From Paraniabella hibiscisoli (lineage in GTDB: Bacteria; Bacteroidota; Bacteroidia; Chitinophagales; Chitinophagaceae), in the NCBI RefSeq assembly GCF_022512515.1, contig NZ_JAKWBK010000002.1, forward strand, positions 398,885-462,884: a stretch of 64,000 bases of DNA, in the 5' to 3' direction. The position numbers were made by a program, and so were the translations under genes. Shown one piece after another: positions 54,499-64,000 of this stretch. Each line of letters opens with the position of its first letter. The first letter of the stretch is position 1. The notes under the pieces are model-generated. The model made no database searches. It saw only the letters and a program-made list of their open reading frames with translations, and was not told the DNA's origin.

Positions 54499-56081
54499 TT
54501 AGTGCATTGCAGCACTCATATCTATCGCCTCTTTATCTTTTCGCTTTCTGACCATGAGAATAAAAGGTATACATATCAAAAAGAGCACACCCAGGTAGAG
54601 AAATACATCCATATAAGAAAGCACTGCGGCTTGTTTGGTAACCGTGAAATCCAGGGCCTTATAAGCCGAATTCAAAGCTACATCCGGAGACATACCCTTG
54701 GCAATAAAACCCTGCTTTAATGCCATTACCCTTTGCTGCACATCCAGGTCATTAACATCCAGTTTGGAAATAAGATCATTCCTGTAAGACATGTTCTTAT
54801 TGCTCATAAAAGTTGTAATTGCGGCTACACCAAATGATCCTCCTAGCTGCCGCATCATGCCGGTAAAAGCGGCCCCCTGTCCGATCTGCTGTCCTTTCAG
54901 GGTTGACAACGCCATAGTGGTAATAGGTATAAAAAGTAAACTCAGTCCTACACCACGCACGATCAGCATCCAGAAAAAGCTGTCCTTGCCAGTATCGGGC
55001 GTAATGATCTTATATCCCCAGAAACTATACACAAAAACAGGAACAAGCCTACAGCCACCATATACTGCTGAGATACCCCTTTTGATATTAAACGGCCTAC
55101 AACCGGCATCATAAATGCCGTGGCCAATGTTGCAGGGATCATCAGCAAACCAGATTGCAAGGCAGTCCACCCTAACAAACTCTGGGTATACAATGGTATA
55201 ATAAAGGTAGACCCATACAACCCAAAGCCTAAAATAAATGACATACCGGTACCAATCCGGAGATTTCCGTTCTTTAATACTCTTAACTCTACAATAGGGT
55301 TTTTATAGGTAAGCTCCCGCCATATAAAAAAGAATAAACCAAATACTGCCAATGCAGTGAAAATGGAGATTACAGGGCTTGTGAACCAATCCTCCTCGTG
55401 TCCGCGTTCCAGGATAAATTGCAGGGAACCCACCGTGACAGTTAATAAGAATATACCCAACCAGTCAATTTCCCTGGTTGACGTTTTAGCTGCATATTTA
55501 GGACTTTTTATAAACTGAAGGGTTAGCAGTATTGCTATAATTCCCAAAGGGATATTTATATAAAATATATAGGGCCAGCTAAAATTATCGACGATGTAAC
55601 CACCCAGGGGTGGACCTAAAGTAGGTCCAACAATTACACCCAGGCCATAAATAGCCTGGGCCATGCCCCGTTTTTCAGCCGGGTATGACTCGGTGATAAT
55701 AGTCTGCGAAGTAACCAGTAAGGCACCCCCACCTACACCTTGCAAAAACCTGAACGCTACCAGTTCCCAGATGTTTGTAGCATTACCACATAAGAAAGAA
55801 CAGACTGTAAATAATGCTATGGAGAACGCAAAATAATTTCGTCTTCCAAATTGTTGCGAAAGCCAGCTGGTCATGGGAACAATGATAACATTACCAATCG
55901 CATAGGCTGTAATTACCCATCCTACTTCAGACAAAGTGGCGCCCATATTCCCTTTCATGTCATTCAGCGCCACATTTACGATTGTCGTATCCACAATTTC
56001 CAGCAACGCACAAACAATGGCCGTGAGGGTTACTATAAACCGGCGAAAGCCATATTCCACCAGCGAATTTTGATCTTCCAT
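54499..56081 (-). CDS. EmrB/QacA-type MFS drug exporter, DHA2 family (one frameshift)
   Basis: The inner-membrane pump of a tripartite efflux system. It has about 14 hydrophobic helices with DHA2 signatures: ALLEIVDTTIVNVALNDMKG, EVGWVITAYAIGNVI, FRFLQGVGGGALLVTSQTII and YGLGVIVGPTLGPPLGGYI. The late LSTLKGQQIGQGAAFTGMMR block is also typical. The frame breaks at a five-T run near 55035; one more base converts LFLFLCIVSGD into FVYSFWGYKIITPDTG, which continues to the stop at 54499. Corrected size is about 528 residues. The drug or metabolite exported is not predictable. Confidence 0.9.
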
Positions 56082-56261
56082 TTTATTATTATTTCAGCAG
56101 CTGCTAACCAGATCCTAACCTGCCAACTCGCTCATTAAACGGGGTCGTTTGATTCTCAATCGTTCTTCGAACCTCTATTTCATCCGTATTATCACTTGTA
56201 TCCACTTTATCGGGTCACAACTTGATTATACTACACTGAACCATATTATTAACACGCTGCC

Positions 56262-56289
56262 ATTCACCATTAACTATTCACCATTAACT
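56262..56289. repeat. Perfect tandem 14-bp duplication
   Basis: ATTCACCATTAACT occurs twice in direct succession (56262-56275 and 56276-56289), just downstream of the HlyD stop in the gap before the MFS start. It may shift the spacing between the two genes or simply be a slippage product. No other copies are seen nearby. Confidence 0.6.
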
Positions 56290-56301
56290 ATCGATCACTC
56301 A

Positions 56302-57428
56302 CTAGTTCAGATGCACATCCACCACTACATTCAGCCCCGGACGCAGCTTTTGAATCAGCGAGTCTTTGGTATCTGTAAACTCAATTTTTACGGGCAGACG
56401 TTGTACTACTTTTACAAAATTGCCACTGGCATTATCGGGAGGCAGCAATGCAAAGCGCGCACCGGTTGCCGGAGAAAAAGAGGTTAGTTTTGCCTCAAAC
56501 TCGTGTTTTGGAAATGCATCTACCGTTACCGATACCTTCTGCCCTTCCACCATTTTAGAGATCTGCGTTTCTTTAAAGTTGGCCACCACCCATTTATCAT
56601 TGTTTAAAACGATATTAAACAGCTGAGCTCCTGCCTGGATAAACTGCCCTACCTGTACCGGCACTTTCGACACCACTCCACTTTCCGCAGCAACAATTAC
56701 CGTATAACTCAGGTTCAGCCGGGCATTCTCAATTTCCACTTCTTTCTGCCTGATGCTCGACCGGGCAATAACAGACTGCTCTGAGCTGGCAGATACCTGG
56801 CTTTTACTACATTGGTTTGAGCGGCTGCCTGATTACGCTGGGCTACTAATATCTCTAACTGCTTATCTGCAGATTGCTTGGCGGCTAGTGCCTGCTCGTA
56901 TTGCTGTTGTGTAATAGAATGATCTTTTACCAGGTTTTCATAACGTTTCAAGTCTTCTGTAGTACGCCAGATGTTTACCTTGGCTGCTTCTATTTGGGCA
57001 TTAGCTGTAGCAACAGCAGCGTTGGCAGTACCTACGTTTTTATTGGTTGCTGACGTGCTGGCTTCTGCAGAAGAAAGATTACTCCTGGCTGTTCCTAAAG
57101 CCGCTTCCGCCTGTTGCAGCGCCATCGCTAAATCTCTTTTATCCAATATGATCAAAGTATCGCCTTTATTTACAAACTGGTTGTCGCGAACACGAACCTC
57201 GTTAATATAGCCTGATATTTTTGAAATAACCGGACTCAGGTTGGCTTCTACCTGCGCATCATCGGTCTCCTCATGGCTTTGACCATGGATATACCCTGAT
57301 ATGCCAAAGTAAGCTCCCAGCACTATCATAACGCCAAGAATAATAAAAAATATAGGGCTTCTCTTTTTAGCAGCAGGCGCCTTTGCCGGTGCCGTTTCGT
57401 TTGCTTCTGTAACTGTATTATTTGCCAT
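56302..57428 (-). CDS. HlyD/EmrA-family membrane fusion protein (one frameshift)
   Basis: The periplasmic adaptor linking the MFS pump to the TolC-like channel. A single N-terminal helix follows a Lys-rich cytoplasmic tail (KKRSPIFFIILGVMIVLGAY). The biotinyl-lipoyl-like half-motif QVEANLSPVISKISGYINEV, a long coiled hairpin (ALQQAEAALGTARSNLSSAE onward) and the second lipoyl half (VVAAESGVVSKVPVQVGQFI) come in family order, followed by the beta-barrel (WVVANFKETQISKMVEGQ). One base missing in an A run near 56810 breaks the hairpin; the corrected frame reads VVKSQVSASSEQS. Length is about 376 residues. It starts 18 nt after the TolC-like stop. Confidence 0.9.
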
Positions 57429-57446
57429 CTTTAATGAATTAATATT

Positions 57447-58781
57447 TTATTGATAAAGTACTCCTGTTGTTTCTAATAACTTTCTATAAGCCAGCGCTGC
57501 ATCAGCCTTGGCATTTAAAACATTGATCTTGGTAGACAATAACGCCACGTTCGCATCCAGCAACTCTGTAATAGTCACCAGGCTATTGTCAAACTTATTT
57601 TTAGTGATCCGGTAATTCTCTTCAGCCTGGCGTTCAGACTTCTCGTACACCTCTATTTTCTTTTTAGCAACTTGCATTTTGATAATCCCTGTTAATCTCC
57701 AGCTTTATTCCATCCATCAACAATTCTTTTGAAGCTGAAAGCTGTGTTTCCCTGGCCCGGGACTGCTTTAATACCGCGTTGCTCTTCCATAAATTTGCGA
57801 GGTTATATTGTATACCCACACCCGCATTCACGGCATTAGTCACGGTTAAAAAATTAGGAATATTCGCAGCCACATATCCCCGGTAAGCGCCAATGTGGGT
57901 AAGTTCTCTGCTTTAGCCGATTTAGTAGACAATTCAGCAGCTCTTTGTTGAAAGCCTAATGCCTGCACATCTTTCCTGTTTTGCAATGCCTGTTGCTGAT
58001 AGTCAGAAAAAGTTTTGATGTCCACCTGCATATTCACAAATGAAGAATCAACTTCCAGAATGGTCTGCTCTGGCAAGCCCAGCAACAGATTCATATTCAT
58101 GTTAGCTATATTGTAATTATTTTCTGCCTCCAGCAACTGAAGCTCAATATCAGAAGTTTGCAGCTGAGCCTTCAAACGATCATTACGTGCAATAATTCCA
58201 TTGTTTTCTTTGTTGAGAAAATCCGCGTCTCTCTTTTTGAGAAGCTCCCAGGTTTTCTTTCAATACATTTACTACCTGCGAAACCTTAAAAAGATTTACA
58301 TAGGCCTGGCTGATATTGTAAGCAATTTCATTTTTATCGCTACCGGCGCTCAACTTAGCAGCATCCAATAAATACTTAGCCGATTGTATACCGTACTTAA
58401 TACGTCCCCCGGCAAATAACGGCAACGAGAAATTCGCAATACCATACATAGCCTGGTTTACCTTAGGTGCAGCTGAAGACCCTTGCGATTGACCGTCTTC
58501 GCCTGAAGATTGCTGACCTGTTTTAAGATTAATATTAGCATTCGTTAGTCTCAGATAACTACCACTCACTTTCAGATCGGGCAATTGCCGGTTCTTTGCT
58601 TCGTCGATTGCCGCGGTAGCTTCTATTATTTTCGCGTCATCAATCTTTAAATTTTTGCTGTTGGCGATACCCAATTCAAGGGCTTCCTGGAGCGTTAAGC
58701 CCCTTTTGTCCTGTGCATTGATATCTGCATAAGACAATAGCGCTGCTGAAAAAACAATAGCGCTTTAGCTGTTCGATTCAT
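57447..58781 (-). CDS. TolC-like outer-membrane efflux protein (several frameshifts)
   Basis: The exit duct of the efflux system. The ATG at 58781 with one base added in the six-base run at 58749-58754 gives the signal peptide MNRTAKALLFFSAALLSYAD and cleavage at INAQ. OEP-family repeats follow: LTLQEALELGIANSKNLKID, ANFSLPLFAGGRIKYG, ALQNRKDVQALGFQQRAAE, GIQYNLANLWKSNAVLKQ, and KFDNSLVTITELLDANVALL. The frame also breaks near 58190, 57870 and 57680. Corrected length is about 445 residues, normal for TolC-type proteins. It overlaps the end of the TetR gene by 17 nt, tying expression to the regulator. Confidence 0.87.
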
Positions 58782-59387
58782 ATCCTAAAATGTTTCTTGT
58801 AATTGATTTTAAATGTTCTTTTACTTTTTCGAAATAAACATCCCTGATCCATTCTTCGGTAACCTTTATACCATAGTGCGTGGCATATAAATGTTTATTC
58901 AATAATGATTGCATGATAGTTCCCGTGATCGTAGTAATAAATAAAACAGGATCGACTTTATTTTTGAAAGCTCCTGAAGCATATCCTTCAGACAGCACTG
59001 TTGCGAAAAACTGCGCATAAGACTCCTTGGACTTACTTAAAAACCTGATTACGCTTTTATTCTTATTAGTAGCCTGCTCGGCCAGTATTACTTTGTAAAA
59101 AGATTTATTGTTCTTAACACGGTCGATATAGCCCGTGAGCGCCTTTTCTATTTTTTCGATAGTAGTAAGCTCATTGCTTTCCGCAATCTCTTTCACAGAA
59201 GCCAATCCAACACTCATGCGCATTTTGAACAATTCTTCCATCAATTTCTCCTTCGACCCAAAATAATAGGAGATCATAGCTATATTAATCCCCGCTGCTT
59301 TAGAAATGTCTCTTACCGATGTAGCATCAAACCCTTTTTCAGAAAACAGCCCTTCAGCCTTCTCCAGTATATGTTCTTTTTTGTCAT
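58765..59387 (-). CDS. TetR/AcrR-family repressor of the efflux operon (one frameshift)
   Basis: The first gene and likely autorepressor of the efflux operon. Starting at ATG 59387, one base added to the six-base run at 59377-59382 gives MTKKEHILEKAEGLFSEKGF and the classical TetR helix-turn-helix with ATSVRDISKAAGINIAMISY and YFGSKEKLMEEL. The ligand domain (about 60-205) is all-helical. Corrected length is about 207 residues. Two palindromes and a good promoter lie immediately upstream (59396-59435), the usual place for TetR self-control. Ligand unknown; probably a compound exported by the pump. Confidence 0.88.
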
Positions 59388-59395
59388 TGCGGGTA

Positions 59396-59435
59396 CAAAA
59401 TTAAACAAACGTTTAAACTAATCAAACATTTGTTT
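59396..59435 (-). promoter_or_regulatory. tetR efflux promoter overlapped by two TetR-type palindromes
   Basis: On the minus strand TTTG (59426-59423), a 19-nt spacer and TAATTTTG (59403-59396) match the Bacteroidota consensus exactly. TTAAACAAACGTTTAA (59401-59416, arms TTAAAC/GTTTAA) covers the -7 region, and AAACATTTGTTT (59424-59435, arms AAACA/TGTTT) covers the -33. The ATG (59387) lies only a few bases past the expected start point, so the mRNA is nearly leaderless. Confidence 0.72.
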
Positions 59436-59449
59436 AATTTTATTTTTAA

Positions 59450-59486
59450 TAAAAAAGGAAATATTGACATTGATCAACATTTCCTT
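59450..59486 (-). terminator. Intrinsic terminator of the amidohydrolase operon
   Basis: AAGGAAAT (59455-59462) pairs with ATTTCCTT (59479-59486) around a 16-nt loop. On the minus strand the stem runs into TTTTTT. It follows the stop at 59492 by a few bases and separates this operon from the tetR promoter. Confidence 0.7.
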
Positions 59487-59491
59487 TACAC

Positions 59492-60788
59492 TTAATTAAT
59501 TCCGTATCGATGCTTATACCTGTCGTATAGCTGCTGCTGCTTATTATCCAGGTTAATTTTCCGGCCCTGTATAAAAGCTTCTGTCACAACACTGCTTCGC
59601 ATGTCGAGCACATCTCCTTCACAAATAATAATATTGGCGTCTTTCCCTTTTTCAATGGATCCCGTTTGCTGATCAATACCCAGAATTTTGGCAGGGTTGA
59701 TCGTAATGGCGGCCAGCGCCTGTTCTTTGGTGAGTCCAAATGCTGCGGCGGTGCCTGCGTTAAAATCAAGGTTTCGATAACGGGCATTGTCCGAGTTATC
59801 ATTAATAGCGAACAACACGCCTGCTTTCTGCAAAATGGCCGGTGTTTTAAATGGCTGATCAATATCATCGTCCTGCATGGTGGGCAGACTATGCAAGGCA
59901 TTCAAGATAACAGCAATATTATTTTGCTTTAAAAGGTCGGCAAATAAATAGCTATCTGAGCCGCCTACCAACACTACATCAATATTAAATTTCTTTGCAA
60001 AGTCCACAGCTACCAGTATCTGGCGGGCAATATCAGCATGTACAAAAAGCTTCTGTTTTTTCTCAAACAAAGGTCTTACAGCTTCAAATTTCAGATTAAC
60101 ATCCTCCTTTTTAGGTTGTTTCAAATACCCCTGCGCCTGCAGAAAAAGGACTCCACTTCTTCGATAGTCTGTATACCCGTTTTTACCGGATCGGAGGCGT
60201 CTGTTCCTCTAAGAGACCTGCGCGGCGAACGCATTAACATAGGCATGTTGAGGTGCAACCCGTTATCTGCTTTATAGATGGCATCCTGCCAGGTCCAGGC
60301 ATCCAGCTGCACCACCGAGGAAGTTCCCGTAAGCAATCGCCCCTGCGGTACTACGCAAGCCAGCAAAATACCATTCGCCCTCAGGGTATTGATAATCTTA
60401 GAGTCTGTATTATAAGCTACAACAGAACGGACAGAAGGGTTATACTCCCCCAGTTCAAAATAATCGTTGCTACCCCGAACGCCACTTCCTATTTCGCTAA
60501 TACCCAGATCAGTGTTCGGCAATATCAGGCCGGGGTATACATTTTTGCCCCTGGCATCTATGATGGTAGCGCCCGCTTCTTCCGGCACCGAGGTACCTAC
60601 TTCAGCAATCTTTCCGTTTTTTATGGTGATAGATCCATTATTGATCACGTTACCCGCCGCTGTATAAATATTGCCGTTTTTGATAATAACCGTTCCCTTT
60701 TGCGGACCAGCCGGGTAAACATTATCCTGTGCCTGTAAACCATTACCAATAGTGGCGATCACAGCAAGTGTTATAATTTTTTTAGCAT
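59492..60788 (-). CDS. Secreted amidohydrolase-family protein with degenerate metal site (frameshifted)
   Basis: It belongs to the imidazolonepropionase/dihydroorotase-like amidohydrolase group. The ATG at 60788 with one base added to a seven-base run gives the signal peptide MLKKIITLAVIATIGNGLQA. The small beta-sandwich (VIIKNGNIYTAAGNVINNG, TIIDARGKNVYPGLI) is followed where active members have HxH by LPNTDLGISEIGSG, lacking both His. The C-terminal half has GLTKEQALAAITINPAKILG and DQQTGSIEKGKDANIIICEG, typical of the family. A further shift at a T run near 60145 splits the gene; the corrected sequence reads FLQAQGYLKQPKKED. About 432 residues. It may be a non-enzymatic partner of the upstream protein, 3 nt away. 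Confidence 0.75.
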
Positions 60789-60791
60789 AGT

Positions 60792-63700
60792 TTACAGTTT
60801 TTCTTCGTAAGAATCTATTTCCAGGATACCCGTATGTTGTTCATTATCCTCGCAATGCAAAATAACCTGGGCGGTTGGTTTTACTGGTACAGTAGGTGTT
60901 CCTCCCTTTGCGTCAGCCAGCATTTTTTGAACCAATCTGTTTCTTTCCATACTTATAAGCTTCCGCTGCTCCAGGTCCTTTTCACGATCAAAAAATATGG
61001 TACCGTCTACAATTGTATACAATGCTTTTGCATATATGCTTAACGGATTTTGATCCCATAGTACTACATCCCCATCTTTGCCTACTTTAATACTTCCCAC
61101 ACGGCTATCAATATGAAGTGCTTTTGCAGGATTGAGCGTTACCATTTTAAAGGCATCATCCTCGCTCACCCCTCCATACTTTACGACCTTGGCTGCTTCC
61201 TGATTTAAGCGACGTGCCATTTCAGCATCATCACTATTAATACAAACATTTAACCCCATTTTGTGCATGATAGCTGCGTTATAGGGAATTGCATCCTGTA
61301 CTTCTGTTTTATAAGCCCACCAATCGGAGAATGTAGAAACGTGAGAACCATGCTTTTTAATGGCATCAGCTACTTTATATCCCTCTAATATGTGTGTTAA
61401 TGTGTTTACCTTAAATCCATAATCATCGGCAGTTGTTAACAATGCCAGTATTTCGCTTTGCACATAACTATGACAGGTAATGAACCGTTTATTATTCAAT
61501 ATCTCCACTAATGCATCCAGCTCCAGATCTCTGCGAACGGTTTTATCACCGGCTTTTATTTTAGCTTCATAATCTTTTGCTCTTTGAAATGCATCTGCCA
61601 ATACAGACTGTACTCCCATACGCGTATCCGGAAAACGGATATTACCCTGCGACTGCGCAGTTCTCTTTACATTCTCTCCTAGAGCAAATTTAATAAAGGG
61701 ATCAGCGCCTTTAAATTTCAGCCCTTCATCATCAGCACCCCATCGTAGTTTGATCAATTGTGTTTGTCCGCCGATAGTATTAGCAGACCCATGTAGTATG
61801 TGAGATGTAGTTACACCGCCACTTAACTGCCTGTATATATTCACATCATCAGGGTTCAGATTATCGCCTACCCTAACTTCAGAGGTTACCGATTGCGCTC
61901 CTTCATTAATAGAAAAAGCGGCAATATGCGAATGTTCGTCAATAATGCCCGGGGTCAAAAACTTGCCGGTTCCATCAATCGTTTTGGCGCCGGCTGCAGT
62001 AATATTTTTGCCAACTGAAGCGATCTTTCCATCCTTCAGTAATACATCTGTATTCTCTAACCTCCCTTCTTTTTCGTTGGTCCATACCGTAGCATTTTTT
62101 ATTAGTATGTTTTCTGTACCAGGAACTACAGCATTACCATAAGGAGAAAATGGAAAATTCACTTTCGCCAACGCTTTCTCTGATTTACTTTTTGCGGTAT
62201 CCTTTTTCAATGTACCTTCTTTAGTAAATGTAGCTATCCAGGTAACCGGCTGACCGTTATTGTCGGAGCCCACACCCTGCCAGCTTTTACCATAATCAAC
62301 CCCGCTCAGCCTATATAAAAATCCGGCCTGGGCCATAGAAAAAGTAGAATCTTTTTCTCAGCGGTCGCTGGTTTCCCCGAAGGCTTCAGAGAAAAATTGA
62401 TAGAGACCAATGTACCGTCTGATTTAAACCTGGTTGTGAGCGTATCTTTTCCAATCAGGTTGGCCTGGCTGTTGTTTTTTACATCCAGAATATAGTCGGT
62501 AACGCCGGCGGCTCCGGATATAGACAGCTTGTATTGCCCGGCCTGTTCTTTGCTCGCTTTGGCTTTTACATCATAACGCTCCCCGTTCACCCAGTTTTCT
62601 ACAATACTTGTTTTTCAGCGAACAGATCGCCTGTTGTTATTAAAAAGTTGGCCACTTTTCCCGCTTCAATACTGCCAACTTTGTCGTCAATTTTCATGAG
62701 CGATGCAGGCACGGTTGTCAAAGCGGCTAATGCGGCTTTAGGACTTAAACCGTATGCAATGGCTTTTCTAAGCGAAGGCCAGAAGCTTTTTATATCCTTC
62801 AGATCGGCTGCAGTAATAACAAAGGGAATACCGGCTTTTTCAAATGCTGCGGCATTACCTGGCGCCAGCTCCCAGTGCGCCATATCACTTACGGAAACAA
62901 ACCTTGCATCCATCGGATCTTCAACATTCTGTGTTTCCGGGTAATTCAGCGACAGAATATAAGCAGCTTTGGTAGCCGCTATTTCTTTTATGCGCTGATA
63001 CTCGTTATCGCCAGCCTTAATAATAAACTGTACACCAAACTCATCACCTATCCTGTCTGCTCTCAGGTCACTCCACTTATCACCCGCATCAAATACCTGG
63101 GGCAGTGATCTGTTATTTATCCATGCTTCTAGTGATTTATTCGTTCCTTCTTTTGCCGGCTTATTCTTTGCGTACCAGTCGGCGTCTATAAGGTTTGCCT
63201 GAGCAAGGCTACGCTACCCATCATAGAAGTAGGATAAGACTGCGTAGAAGTGCCTTTGCTAAACGAGTAGAAGGCAGCAGTTCTGTCCTTTAAAATATTG
63301 AGGTTCTCTTTACGATCGGATAAAACAACTGCCACACCGGTACCCCTGGCAATACCATCTTTTTGATGTGACACCACTGCACCGAAGCCCTGCTCTCTTA
63401 AGCTTTCTGCCTTTTTAGTATCCGTATTAAAAAGATCATACCCATTCAATTCGCTCTGATGGCCTGGTTCCAGCTAAATGGTCCTTTGGTATTGGTAGAT
63501 AACTGCTGAGGACCAAAAAGAACCCTCACCGCCTGGTCTCTGAGGAACTGCAATGCCATAGTCGCTGTAAATATCCACGAAGGAAGGGTATATAAACTGG
63601 CCTTTACAATCAACCACAACGGATGCGTCAGGAACTGAAACATTCCCTACCGCGACCACTTTACCATCTTTTATAACCAGTGTAGCATTGGAAAGTGATG

Positions 63701-63842
63701 TGTTGCCGTCTTTTACAATAGTGGCATTGGTGAAGGCATAATAACGGCTACGCTCATCGGCACACCATTTACAGGGTAAGTAACCTGGGCGCGAAGCTCG
63801 GCCAAACCCAATAAGAGCCCCTCCCAAAAGCCATTTCTTCAT
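60792..63842 (-). CDS. Secreted tandem-domain amidohydrolase (N-terminal degenerate, C-terminal active-type; frameshifted)
   Basis: About 1015 residues with two amidohydrolase domains. Domain 1 (about 25-430) has YYAFTNATIVKDGNTSLSNA and FIYPSFVDIYSDYG in place of HxH, so it lacks the metal ligands. A beta-rich linker (AGQYKLSISGAAGVTDYILD) follows. Domain 2 (about 600-1000) has NILIKNATVWTNEKEGRLEN, the metal motif TPGIIDEHSHIAAFS, RFITCHSYVQSEI, and a terminal Asp region (NVCINSDDAEMARRL), ending in KVGKDGDVVLWDQNPLS. Frame breaks lie near 63470, 63190, 62610 and 62340. The signal peptide is masked by two compensating shifts (63765-63810); corrected it reads MKKWLLGGAL...LAELRAQVTYPVNG. Likely a metal-dependent hydrolase (peptidase or imidase), substrate unknown. 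Confidence 0.77.
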
Positions 63843-64000
63843 TAGCATTAATTTTTATGGAAAATAATAAATAAAACCAAAAGACCCCCGACTTTAAGAA
63901 ATAACGTATGGCCAGATAGCAGCAATAAAAAGGTGCAAACAATTTTACCTGTTTGCACCGTTTATATGTAACCTCAAAAATACAAAGTTTCTCCCAGCTG

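Noticed and set aside
1..64000. tRNA, rRNA or known riboswitch
   Set aside because: Reading the intergenic gaps on both strands I saw no cloverleaf-like, rRNA-like or known riboswitch core sequence; a covariance-model search could still find one.

Overview
The window looks like a chromosomal segment from a member of the Bacteroidota, most likely a soil or plant-associated Chitinophagaceae-like bacterium. The support is: two SusC/SusD outer-membrane glycan-uptake pairs, a hybrid two-component regulator of the type used by polysaccharide utilization loci (PULs), a LytTR/TPR-kinase pair, a long series of secreted glycoside hydrolases, and promoter-like sites matching the Bacteroidota pattern TTTG-N19-TANNTTTG. 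The genus is not resolved. Almost every gene longer than about 1 kb is broken by one or more 1-nt shifts. Where I could reconstruct the break it is usually a homopolymer run one base too short, and the restored lengths are exact multiples of three. I therefore annotate whole genes spanning the shifts and read most of them as sequence errors rather than gene decay.

Layout, left to right. 1-10,870 (minus): two paralogous SusC/SusD pairs; the right-hand set also has a SusE-like lipoprotein. Both susC genes share a similar ~220-nt leader with a -7 element, a LacI/cre-like operator and upstream repeat boxes. 11,661-13,552 (minus): a large secreted or anchored repeat protein. 14,572-17,310 (plus): a TPR sensor kinase and its LytTR response regulator. 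17,315-37,268 (minus): a hybrid two-component regulator followed by a PUL enzyme set (BNR/sialidase-like, GH2, five-bladed propeller glycosidase, GH78 rhamnosidase, GH2 with malectin-like tail, GH95, GH28). 37,907-47,576 (minus): a large GH67/GH20-like secreted hydrolase, a Gfo/Idh/MocA oxidoreductase, RhaT rhamnose symporter, a COG3618 lactonase-like amidohydrolase, two CaiB/BaiF CoA-transferases, a solute-binding-protein homologue with no signal peptide, and a MaoC-type hydratase, packed with overlaps or very short gaps.

47,774-49,985 (plus): an alkylglycerol-monooxygenase-like membrane enzyme and an outer-membrane barrel. 50,119-53,579: an AT-rich accessory patch with a decayed SMP-30-like propeller gene, a TlpA-like thioredoxin, an IS481-type insertion sequence and the tail of a second transposase. 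53,760-59,387 (minus): a TetR-controlled tripartite efflux operon (TetR, TolC, HlyD/EmrA, EmrB-type MFS) plus a YdcF/SanA-like lipoprotein. 59,492-63,842 (minus): two secreted amidohydrolase-family proteins.

The enzyme set points to a rhamnose-rich pectic polymer such as rhamnogalacturonan. GH28 would cut the galacturonan backbone; GH78, GH2 and GH95 would remove rhamnose, galactose/glucuronate-type and fucose/L-galactose side groups; RhaT would import rhamnose. The CoA-transferase/MaoC/solute-binding module attached to rhaT is the part I find hardest to explain with known pathways and is the best candidate for an undescribed function.
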